From assembly GCA_033026295.1 (NCBI GenBank), contig CM065184.1:1821001-1885000 (forward strand): a stretch of DNA of 64,000 nucleotides. Direction: 5' to 3'. A program made the position numbers and the translations under genes. The stretch comes from Channa striata. Its lineage: Eukaryota > Chordata > Actinopteri > Anabantiformes > Channidae. A model generated the notes under the pieces. It saw only the letters and a list, made by a program, of their open reading frames with translations, was not told the DNA's origin and made no database searches. Shown here one piece after another: positions 36,974 to 47,500 of the stretch (positions are counted from its first letter, which is position 1; each line of letters starts with the position of its first letter).

Positions 36974-37142
36974 TATAAGGGGGGATGTCACAAGGAACTC
37001 AGCAGATTAAACCTGCCTGAGATTTGTACACATGCCACCGTTTTCATCTGCTAAAGGCGCCAATGAGACAACTCAGACTTCGGGAAATAAGGATCTTTTG
37101 GCCTTCTTGGTGAGATGCAGGTGAATTATTTGTTGACTACAG
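36974..37142 (+). promoter_or_regulatory. Probable TATA promoter and 5' UTR exon of the oxer1-like gene
   Basis: TATAAG lies at 36974-36979. About 170 bp downstream are donors GCAG|GTGAAT (37130) and ACTACAG|GTGAGC (37142). The coding exon of the receptor has a pyrimidine-rich acceptor ending at 38208 (AATAAG), 33 bp before its ATG. Together these suggest a noncoding first exon and a 1.07-kb intron. Inferred from signals only. Confidence 0.45.
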
Positions 37143-37708
37143 GTGAGCACTGAATCCTAAACATTTTTAAATTCTTTTTTTCACATGCAGTTTGACTTCA
37201 TGCCTTTAAAGGGCTGAAAGCTTAAATGACAAGGCGTTTTAAACCATCATCGGAGTGTCTGTAGCATCACAACAATACAGCATTTTAAATACATTTTTTT
37301 TGTAAGTGTGAATTCTCCATGTTTGCATGCACATTTGCACATTTATTCCTCTTCTGTAAGAGGTGTAAATGAATTATTTCTTTTCGTAAAGAAGTGACAT
37401 TTCAGGAAATATGCTTCTTTACTTGTTTGCCTTGGGCAAGTCATGAGAGAATGGGACAATTGATACCACTCATTCTGCCAGCTAAATATGAAGCTGCAGA
37501 TACTAGTTGAGTTGCTAAACTAGGTGTTTCTAGCAGCCTAAGCAGCTTAATATTAACCACGTAGATACAACTGAGATAAATCAAGGTTTTTTACATATAT
37601 AGATTTGGCAGGTGCTTTTGGCCAAAGCTGCATAAAACAGAAGCACAATCGAAGCTACAGTGGATAAAAAGGAGACATCAAGAAATCTAACTGCCCTCAG
37701 TTTGCATG

Positions 37709-38096
37709 TATACTGGGTCGAAAGTTTGGACACACCTTTTCGTTTGCTTTACTTTATTTTCATGACTATTTACATTGTAGATTCTCACTGAAGGCATCAA
37801 TACTAGGAATGAACACATATGGAATTATGTAGTGAAGAAAAAAGAGTGAATTACCTCAAAACATGTTTTATATTTTCGATTCTTCTAAACAGCCACCCTT
37901 TGCTTTGATTACTGCTTTGCACACTCTTGGCATTCTCCCGATGAGCATCATGAGGTCATCACCTGGAATTGTTTTCACTTAACAGGTGTGCCCTGTCAGG
38001 ATTCATTTGTGGAATTTCTTGCCTTAACGGGGTTGGGAAAAATAAAGGAAAACCATTAGAGAGACAAGGTTTGTCCAAACTTATGACTGGTGTATT
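37709..38096. mobile_element. Internally deleted Tc1/mariner-like element
   Basis: The ends are inverted repeats: left ATAC...GTCGAAAGTTTGGACA and, read inverted, right ATACACC...AAGTTTGGACA, both near TA. Inside are stretches typical of the abundant fish Tc1-like family: ATTGTAGATTCTCACTGAAG, CTTTGATTACTGCTTTGCAC and ACTCTTGGCATTCTC. Almost the whole transposase region is missing, leaving about 390 bp. It lies in the inferred intron of the oxer1-like gene. Confidence 0.85.
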
Positions 38097-38241
38097 TCCC
38101 AAAACATTGAACTTTGCTTTATCCAATTGATCAATGGGCAATTAACGTCTAAAACTTGTTTGTTCTTCTTCCTCTCTCTCATTTTGTTCACGATTTGTTG
38201 AAAATAAGGAGCTGTGTGAAAACCAAACAGATCGGACAGAA

Positions 38242-39240
38242 ATGGATGTACCAACTGCCTCTATGGAGCCAATAAACAACTCAAACATCTTTCATTGCAA
38301 CTCTATCCAGGAACGTGGATCTCTGTTCCTGACAATCGTCATGAGCATTGAGATGATCGTCGGTCTGCCTGGCAACACAATTGCCTTGTGGATTTTCTGT
38401 TTCCGCATGAAGTCCTGGAAAGCACACACTCTCTTCCTCTTTAACCTGGTGCTAGCTGACTTCCTGCTCATTGTCAGTGTGCCATTCCGTATCGACACCA
38501 ACCTGCGAAATGAACACTGGGTGTTTGGATGGGCCTGGTGCCGCATCAACCTCTTTATGCTAACTGTCAATCGCTCAGCCAGCATTGCATTCATGACAGC
38601 TGTGGCACTAAATCGATACTTTAAAGTTGTCCATCCCCATCACTGCGTCAGCCATATGACACGAACTCAGGCGGCTTGGCTCACAGGCCTTATCTGGTCT
38701 ATTGTGACCGCCTTTTCGATTCCACTGTTGACCATCAACCTCGTTCACCCGCATGGCAACGTGTCCCTGTGTCGCAGCTTCAGTTCCTATGAGAAAGTCC
38801 CTTTGACCTTGTTGATACATTACGTGGCCTTTACTGCAGAGTTCTTCCTGCCATGGTTCTTGCTGCTTTTCTGTTCAGGTCGAATCGTCTGCTCCCTGCG
38901 TCAACGCCGGATAGAGAAGCACAAGGGAGTACGGAGAGCCACAGTAACTGTTGGGGTGATCAGTTTGGTGTTCACTATCTGCTTCATGCCAGGCGTCATC
39001 ACAGGTCTGTTGGCGATCTACATTAAGACATTTCACCCCTCGGACTGCATTAGCTACAGTTGGTTCACCCAAGGCTTTAAGATGTGCATCGCTTTCACCT
39101 ACCTCAACAGCACATTGGACCCCGTCATCTACTGTTTTTCCAGCTCCTTGTTTCGTGAAACTTTAAAGAATTCCATCCACCACCTTTGCTCTAAGAAAGA
39201 GGACTTCAGACAAGTCAACAGCTCAACCAATAGCTGCTAA
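38242..39240 (+). CDS. oxer1: Oxoeicosanoid/hydroxycarboxylic-acid receptor-like GPCR
   Basis: Rhodopsin-class receptor of 332 aa on one coding exon, acting at the plasma membrane. Mammalian relatives signal through Gi on 5-oxo-ETE (OXER1) or hydroxy acids (HCAR). Seven hydrophobic segments are visible. Class A landmarks: GN at 44-45, LADF (D73), Cys100 to pair with Cys177, VALNRYFKVVHPHH at TM3, FTICFMPG in TM6, and AFTYLNSTLDPVIYCF in TM7. The DRY motif reads NRY (124-126), as in OXER1 (NRYLQVVHPHH) and unlike HCAR (DRYFRVVHPHH). Sequons lie at N12 and N173. Extra cysteines C19 and C269 could pair, as in this family. Adjacency to haao matches the human HAAO-OXER1 pair and supports the name, but the TM1 motif ALWIFCFRMKSWK is HCAR-like. 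Ligand unknown. Confidence 0.8.
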   Translation: MDVPTASMEPINNSNIFHCNSIQERGSLFLTIVMSIEMIVGLPGNTIALWIFCFRMKSWKAHTLFLFNLVLADFLLIVSVPFRIDTNLRNEHWVFGWAWCRINLFMLTVNRSASIAFMTAVALNRYFKVVHPHHCVSHMTRTQAAWLTGLIWSIVTAFSIPLLTINLVHPHGNVSLCRSFSSYEKVPLTLLIHYVAFTAEFFLPWFLLLFCSGRIVCSLRQRRIEKHKGVRRATVTVGVISLVFTICFMPGVITGLLAIYIKTFHPSDCISYSWFTQGFKMCIAFTYLNSTLDPVIYCFSSSLFRETLKNSIHHLCSKKEDFRQVNSSTNSC

Positions 39241-39891
39241 AAGACAAATAAACAACAAAATATATATAATGGATGGACAGCTGACTGAAAGCACCACTAA
39301 GTGATTTAGCACATGGTCAGTATGATATTGTTGAATGAATACACGCAATATGCAGCCTTCAGTTTATACCCACACTGGCCTGATGTCACTGAAGTGAATA
39401 ATCCATGAACTGTTTGTCAAACATTGGTTTGAGGACTACAAAGCAGACAACACTAGGATTATTGCACGGAAACAAAATCACATCCATCGGTGCTTCAGCA
39501 ACACTGCCTCTTGCACAAGACATGCTATGAACACAGACACGGGCGCCATCTTGTGATCTATGCTACAGATTTACCTGTATCTGCTGCCATGCTTTAAATG
39601 GTTACCTGTATATCTTGTGTTTTCCTGAAAGTTGTTTAAATTATTAAAATATGATAGAGAGAGAAGAAAATGGAGCCTACCTGGGGGAAGTAAATCAGAA
39701 GCAACTGAATTTGGGAAAACTAATTCCAAAAACAAATAATACATGAACAGTTTACCAGTTTTGCTAAGAGCTAAATGCTAAAGGCTAAATATACAGTATT
39801 GGCAATACACAGCATAACACTGCATATCAGGGAAGTATTTGCATTGGAATAATATTCATTCTTATAACTATGTAAAATGTATGGTAACATC

Positions 39892-39897
39892 AATAAA
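39892..39897 (+). terminator. Poly(A) signal of the oxer1-like gene
   Basis: Canonical AATAAA about 650 bp after the receptor stop codon, followed by a GT-rich stretch (GTGTGGTG) such as is expected downstream of a cleavage site. Confidence 0.7.
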
Positions 39898-41033
39898 GTT
39901 GTAAAAATATGTGTGGTGACTTGCTGGCATTCACTGCCTTTGTGTCTGTCAATGTTATGTTATTCTCACAAGTGGTAAAATTAAAAATAATGACACTTCC
40001 AAAACATCAGGCATTTAAACATACAAACACACATAGCGCAATAGAAATAAAATTGATTGTGAACTGTGTAATTCTGTGTAATATCTAATCTTGTCCCTGA
40101 AATGACCACAACAGAGCAACGGATATATAAACATCTAAAATTGATTGTAATAGTGATTTGTCAAGTAAACTGAATTTTTTGAATTAACAAAAAGAAAAAG
40201 AAGTGAAAATATATTTTGAAACCACATTGCATCTTCAGTCTTGGTTAATAATTTCACCAATCGAATGGAACTTTTTTCATCTTGGTTCTTCTCCAGCCAA
40301 GAAGAAAGAAGTCCAGCTGACTAACACAGACACACAGAACATCCATATTCAGGTTGCACTGGGAGGACACACTTAACTTCTAATAATTGTAATCTGAGCA
40401 GTTAACTTTCCCAAACTACTTGCAGACGAGATACAGTAAACTATTTATTGTAACATAATGAAAATTATACTTATGTATAAATATATATATAATATTTGTA
40501 TATAATAAATATATGAGAATTTGAAACGGTTGTGTGTGGACTTATTTCTGGAACTGTACTTTGAAAGTAACATCAAAGAAGCATTTCCTGGTCATTAATG
40601 TTCCGACACACTGTTTTAAAATTATTGTTTAATTCATTCCTCCCCAGCGCTATTCTGTTGTTCTATTTTTGACAATAATATTTTGATGACAATAAAGTTA
40701 AAAGAAAAAACAACTAACATTCTGACGTTAAAAACAACAAGCTGATGGTCGAACATACAGTTTCGGATTTGGACGCTTATCCAAATTTCACTCGGTAAAA
40801 ATGGCCGCGTTCTAAATCCTTTGCACCATAATTCGCTGGCCTTGCTAACACGTTTTCATGACGCTTCGTGTCACAAAGCCGCAATAAGTTGATAATTTTG
40901 CAACGACTGTATGTTCGTTACAGTTTGAGCACGAATGTTTTTGTTCGTGTGCAACAAACGCGCATTCAGACGTGAAAAATTGGCCGCTGCCTCGCACATG
41001 TTCTTAAATCCATCTGCAGCCATGACACAGTGA
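39898..41033. other. Spacer between oxer1-like gene and tRNA
   Basis: AT-rich DNA with a TATATA-rich tract at about 40479-40515. No coding exons were recognised. GC and CpG content rises slightly near 40780-41030, just upstream of the tRNA gene. Confidence 0.4.
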
Positions 41034-41127
41034 GCTCCAGTGGCGCAATCGGTTAGCGCGCGGTACTTATACGACAGTACACTGTAGAGCAATGCCGAGG
41101 TTGTGAGTTCGAGCCTCACCTGGAGCA
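41034..41127 (+). tRNA. tRNA-Ile (anticodon UAU) with a 20-nt intron
   Basis: Acceptor stem GCTCCAG pairs with CTGGAGC (41120-41126), discriminator A at 41127. A box (TGGCGCAATCGG) and B box (GGTTGTGAGTTCGAGCC) are intact. The anticodon TAT is at 41068-41070 and the anticodon stem CGGTA pairs with TGCCG. An intron (41072-41091) follows position 37, the usual place, as in vertebrate tRNA-Ile-TAT genes, which all carry introns. The mature parts resemble the human gene almost completely. It reads AUA codons. Confidence 0.96.
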
Positions 41128-41129
41128 AA

Positions 41130-41134
41130 TTTTT
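41130..41134 (+). terminator. RNA polymerase III terminator
   Basis: A TTTTT run starts three bases after the discriminator base of tRNA-Ile, the standard Pol III stop signal. Confidence 0.85.
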
Positions 41135-44100
41135 GCATCCACTGTTGAAACTGCGTTTCTTATTATATAATTATGCAGTTAACGCCATCTTTCGACTTCG
41201 AGATGCGTACGCACTTAGACGTGTAGATCTATAACCAAAGCAATAAATAAAGTTATAATGCATTTATTTCATTGGAGACCTTTTTTAAAATCCTGCTCTG
41301 TGTACATTCCATTATTAATTTGCTTTTGCTTTTTAAATTGTAAATTAAAATGTTGCATTTGATAAACTGACATATATACACATTGCATATCTGGCTAATA
41401 AATCTTATTCTGATAGTCTAGGATAAAATAAAATACATGGGTAACATATTTTTACCATATAACACATAATAATTGTCTTTATATTGTGACAAAGGTGAAA
41501 ACAAACTCTGTGATGTGACAATCTGTAGATGTATTTCAGCTAGAGGTATTTCAGCTAGATGGTCAGCAGGGGCCAGCATCTCCCCATCTTTTTTTACCAT
41601 GACAAACTTTTTAACTCTGATGGGTATATGCTTACTTAATGTGTGCATCATGCAGAAATTCTGTGCAATGTCGAATTTGTTTCATTCACAAATACTACCC
41701 CAAAAATAAATCAGCTTTCACATTTATACCAAAACAATAGAAGATAACTGTTTCTGGCCTTGAGACTACCAGACAATTGTAGCATATGGTCAGATTTATT
41801 TTAAAAACATCAAAGCAGTGTTTAACCCTCACGAGAGTAATGCAAAAATGTATTTTTATACACCTGATGAGACCACACATGAGTGTTAGTGAAAGGTGTA
41901 AATTATCATGTGTTGAATAAATAATCATTGACTTTACATGACAATGAACTGTTCTGCCACTAGAGGATGCTGTTGTCCGCTGTTGGGACATAGTGTTTAT
42001 TTTTTTCCCTTGTGCACATGTGACTGCTTGAATATAACTGGCTGTGTCTGCTATTTGAATGAAAACAGTCGCTACAGTTTTATGTTTCCCATTCCTGCAA
42101 TCTGTGTATTCTCTCTCTCTCTCTGTCTGTGTGTGTGTTCTTGGCTCTCTGCACATTTCACATAAACTGACTTTATTATCTAGTGGGAACTGCCACAAGA
42201 CCTGTACATATGGATGTCTGAATTGTTTTTCTTTTGTGTGTTATCTCATTGTTCCTGCAGACTTAAAGAAGCCAAGTCAGTTCTTCTTCAGGCTTTCTAT
42301 TAAGATATCTACCAACGGGAGAAAAGTTTGTGTGTGTGAATTGAAAGATGGATAGATTGGATAGATTGGCTATTTTATCTTGAGTGCGATTGACTGTCAC
42401 AAGCTAAATACTGGGGCAAATGTAGAAAACGTGGTGAGCTGCCTGACTTCAACTTCCTCCATTATGATAAGGCCAGATGCAATATGCACAAGATCATCAT
42501 TTTGCAAAAATGTCAGGATGTGTGTGCAAAGACTAGTTAGAAAATTACACCTACTGCTCAAGATGTTACCCTGTTTCATCTGGTCCAACAAACACGCTTG
42601 TTTTTTTGTCCCTATTTCATCACAGCGCCATACTTGTTTGCCCAAACATTTGCAGAAGTCTTTTCAGTCTGTGCGTTGTCTTTTCTCCCCTTTCTCTTGC
42701 AGCAGATCTTTCCTTCTTCACTCAGTTCCCAGCGTAAACCTCTCATCTGCCCTCAAGATTGCTTTTTTTGTGAACATGCTAGAATAAACGTGAAGGTGAA
42801 ATGCTAATGTAAGTTTGCACTTCATGTTAACACTGCCTGCTCTCATTCAGTATAGAATGTGCAAAATGAAAACAGTATCAAACTTTTTTGAAAATAGCTA
42901 ATTATATTATATTACTATATATATATTAGAAATATGCAAAAAAAAGTATATATATATATTTCTTCCAAATAATCAATGATTTTCAATTAATTCTGCATAT
43001 TTGATAAGTTTTGAAGCATTTATTTTTTATTGTAGTTTAAGAACAACAGCATCAATTGTCTCTCAGAGCACAACGTGTTAGCATGGAGTCACACTGTAAT
43101 TGTGCTTGAGAGATATTGGAGTTTCTTGAGTTTCCTGATGGTTCCTAGCTCTATACTAAAGCATTAGCGTGTAACCTACTTATCTGAACAGAGTGAAAGC
43201 TGATAGTAAAAGTTCATTGTCTCTGTGTAGTATAATTGTGCAGCCTAGTGTTTGTCAGTGTAGTGCAGCCAAAAGCATTTGTCCATATAGCATATGCTAA
43301 ATGGTTAGCATATAATTTGCGTCTGTTACAGTGCATGATAAAATACTGGAGTCAGCTGTAACACAACAGTGCAGCTACAGTGTGAGCACTGATGCTCGGA
43401 GCTGATGTCAAAGATGGGTTTGTGTTTCTTTCCCTTCACTTAATAGTCTAACCTATGAAAAACTTTTTTCTTTACATGATAAAAGCTAATCCAAATCACA
43501 CTGGGTCTCAAATCCTGTTTGTAATTAGGGACTCAGCCCGTCATTAGGCTGTAGACCCCGATCACATTTTTTTAGTTTCCATTGTTTCAGAATATCATTT
43601 CCAGTGTTATTAGATTGGGGGTTAGGTCTGATTGCTGTAAGATTTGTCATTGCACTTGGGACACACTTGATCTGTCTGACCTGTATGCGGGCCATAACAT
43701 CTTCGGTTATACAATAGCTTTGGCTTTGGTAATGGTATGAAGCGTGATAGTGTAGTGAGAAATCATGCGTGGATGACTGTAAAAACTGCGTGTGAGGATG
43801 ACAGAGAACTACACAAGGTCTGTGTCTATAATGAGAGAGATGCCTGAGAATAAACAGGACCTGATGGCACCATAAGTGAGAGTCTGTAGGTGTATCTCAG
43901 CTCTGATCTGGCCCGCAGAATCAATCTCTCATTAATTATTATTAATCTTTAGCAACACATACAGAAACTCAAATACACCACACCACTAGAAAGACTGCAA
44001 ACAAGACAGTCAGAATAAAAGATCAAATACATCATCATTCCTTTGATTTGATAAATGACAAATGCATGTTTTTATGAACGAAACAATGACACATTAATTT

Positions 44101-44475
44101 GCCTGTTAAAGCTACTCACTTTAAAAAAATTCTTGAAGAGCACATTGTGACTAAAGGGGAAAATGGATTTCATAGATTAAAAAAGCACAAACCGTTAGGA
44201 GCTTTTACCATCATGTCACAATGAGAACTTTTCTGAAAGAAATCCTGCAATCATATATTAGGTTTCCTGAACTAACCACATAGATGTGTGTCACAAGCTA
44301 TTCACATCTGGCTTTACTTAGCACTGACTGTTCACTCACTATCTAGTTGCCTGACAGCTCTCAGGCCCAGCTGTTTTGTATTGTGGCCCGTGAATTCTCT
44401 TCATTACGTGTGAAGGTATAATTATTTTCATTATTGTTTTGTTGTTTTTTTCCTCTTCCACTGCTCTCTTTCAAG
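41135..44475. other. Gene-free, AT-rich stretch
   Basis: Open frames here are short and overlap on both strands. It contains a 15-bp direct repeat (GTATTTCAGCTAGAG-like, 41531-41560), a CT/GT-rich tract near 42108-42138 and an AT-rich TA-repeat region at about 42900-42960. No gene is recognised. Confidence 0.4.
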
Positions 44476-44588
44476 CCTGGAGCAACTTCACTGATGAAAC
44501 GTTTGTCAAGCTGCTAAAAGGAAGTGATGTAATTTTGCCTGGCTGCACATCAGCAAACTCTGAGGCCAAAGGTGTGTCTCGTCAAAAA
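44476..44588 (+). other. Candidate exon of unknown gene or lncRNA
   Basis: A long pyrimidine tract and AAG acceptor (ending 44475) precede 113 nt open in one frame, followed by a strong donor GTGAGT. Translated from phase 2 it gives WSNFTDETFVKLLKGSDVI and further residues to SRQK. I do not recognise the family and found no neighbouring exon with matching phase, so it could be chance or a noncoding RNA exon. Confidence 0.25.
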
Positions 44589-47500
44589 GTGAGTTGTGTG
44601 TGTGTGTGTCTGCGTGTGTGCTGGATGTGACCTATGGCCAGGGAGGGTGGGTGAGTTTTGAGAAAGACGTGAGATAATGTTTTGTTACTTGAAATCCAAT
44701 TATGTGACTGTTCCTCGTGAAAAGTGTGTGAATTTTTAGGGGTCATGTGGTGAAGAATTCCCATGTGTCATTAACATTTTTTAAACCTCCACTTTCTCAA
44801 GGTAAACTGTGAATGTCTCCCACATTTCATGATCAGTGTGTGTGTGTGTGGGTGTTTTGTGGACGTGCATTCAAACTGTGAATGTAGCACTAACAACGAA
44901 ACAGCACAAGGGGTAGGAGACAAAACAGCAGGCACAAACATAGTGAACAACTTTAATATTTTTAGAAAGGACTGCCTAACTATGGAAATTTGTCATTGTG
45001 GCATTTCAGTTAACTATTCACAGTTGTGTTTAGAACAGTGCCGTGTGCCTGTTGATCAGTGTTGCTTGTCGAAAAGAAAAATTGCATGGATAGGTGTTGG
45101 GAGGTGTCACAGATTGACATGTCACAGAGGCATTGGCTGATAGATTTTATGATACAAATGCCTAAGCTGTTTTCTGTACCATAACCCCACGTCTGTCAGG
45201 CAGGGCTTATTTTCTGCAGCCCGATTGCTCATATACTTGCTGGGTCACATTGTGTGTATCTGGTGGATTTAAAAGTATATCCACTACTGGGCAGAGAAGG
45301 GCCTAATCAAGATGGAGCTTAAAATGAAGATGGTAAACCCCTGGCCAAGGCAAAGGGCCTAAACAATCCAAAATATCCAGAAAATAATGTCAACGTTCCA
45401 CCATATTGTTGGTAGTCTTTGATTTGTGTCTTCATTCACAGGTGATTCAAAGCTGTTCCTCTTGCTTCACTACCTGATGTAAAATGGCTGCTGAAGTTAT
45501 TTGATATTGGCCTCTCTGGCCAGGCAATGAACTGCTTCTCACACACATCTCAACAGTTTCTAAAGACTTGCACAACCAATACTCCAAATCAGAAGAACTG
45601 CTGCTAATGTGAAGAAATTCTTATTACATTCTCAGGTTGGTTAGTGCTTACTTACTTACTATGGTCAAATATTGGCAGTGCAAATATTTTTTATAATGGA
45701 GGAACAAGGAAAGTTTCAAAGTTAATCTTCTTTCTATATTTCCCTTGTCAGCATCTATAGACATTAAAGTAATATGAAATGTTTCTGGTAACTGAAATGT
45801 GTGCTGTGCATTCTCACTCACAAACAATCGAAAGTGAACAGCTTCTGCGAACTTGTGCAGGTTTCCTAGTTTAAGTGTATTGAGCACCACATTGAGGTCA
45901 AGGAGCTAGATACACTCACAAAGTGGGGTGTCGACAAGTGTGTGTAGGCCCGTTGGCTGCTGCATCTCCTTTAAGTTAAAAAGCCTGATTCCTCTGGCCA
46001 ACTCCAATCACACACACACACACACACCTACACACAAATTCACATACAGTATTGCTGGAAATGACAGTGGATTGAAAGGATTTCTGCACTTCGGTCTTCA
46101 TTACAGTCTCCTGGGTCAAGCACGCAACATGTTGTATGAATCAGTGTGAGTGTATACTGTAGGTACACATGAACGTACTCATTGCCTTGTTTTATATCCA
46201 GGAAACTTGTACTTGAAACTCCTTAACTTCTGCAACTTAATAAATATTCCCAGCAAGGTTTAAGGCTTTCATTTTTCAGAGGAAAAAAAAAAAGCAGCAT
46301 GGGGAGTATTATCATCCCAGCCAGAGATTTGTTTGTATCCCAGCCTCCGCCTCTCTCCCCTGCCTCCGCCTGAGACTCTGGCCCAGCAGGGCCTCGTGAA
46401 CGACCACATCCTCTACAACACGCCTGCCTATCCAAATACATGTCACAAATAATGGGGGAAGCACTGGGAGTTTGTTTGATTTATGTGTGCACAGAGCCTT
46501 CTAGAAAAGGGAAAGTGTATGACCTGATTGAGGGCCAGAATCCCTAAAAGGGTCCTTCCTGAGACTATGAGCCAAGCAGCATTCTTGGCTCGACTGACCT
46601 GAACTCATCAGCAGAAGAGAGGGGAGGGTTTTTATATGTTGTTAATACCAACGTCGATTTGTCTTGCTTTCACAGTTGTTTCTCTGGCCGCTGCTCGCAT
46701 GTTTCCCATGATCATTTTGCATGTGTATGCGAACACACAAACTAGTTTAACATCCCTGCATTTCTTTAAAAAACATCTGCTCCTGCCACAACAAACAAAC
46801 GCGAGCGCTTCCCTCTGGTCATCATGACTTGTGTATTTACTGCTTTGTTGCTCCAACAAACACCATAATCCTCATTTTGGCATGAGCCACATGTGTTTCA
46901 TCAATTATCCAAATACTTAAGATGGAATCAATGATTTCTAATGCATCCATTGTGTCCATTTTGTTCACTGTGTTGCATTCATATCATGAGTCAGATGAAT
47001 GGTATAAATAACAGAACGATGACCTTTGATAGAGGAAGTGGCCTGTTTCATCCTGTGCCAGCGTGATTGTGATTGTGTACTCTACCTGTAGGGACAGCTT
47101 AACATCAGCATGGGTTAGTGTCTTTGTGGATTTACCAGACGCTTGTTTTAGCGATGTGTGCATGTGTACAGTATCTGCTTTCAGCAAAATATTTTGTCTA
47201 GGAAAAGACGCTGAGCACGTGTGAGCAATTTTAACATGATTTTATGAATGAATCCATTATAAATTGAATCTTAATTTGGTTTCTCATTTATAATTCAATT
47301 CACTTCTTAACGTACAGCACCAATAATTCACGACCCAAGACACTTAAGATTACAGAAATACAGAGATAACCGTAATAAATCCACCTTGAGAAAGAACTAG
47401 GTGACAATATGGAGGACGTACTCACTTAAACTGCTGAAGCTTTCTTCAGAACCAATCTAGACGGATTTGAAGGTAGAGAGGGACCGAGAAGGAAAGAAAA

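Noticed and set aside
41695..42198. Long minus-strand frame of about 167 codons
   Set aside because: Its N-terminal part comes from a CT/GT simple-repeat tract, and competing frames overlap on the other strand. No recognisable family.
46331..46449. G/C-rich segment with an open frame ending in a stop after an acceptor-like TATCCCAG
   Set aside because: The acceptor is weak, there is no upstream partner exon, and I recognise no family.
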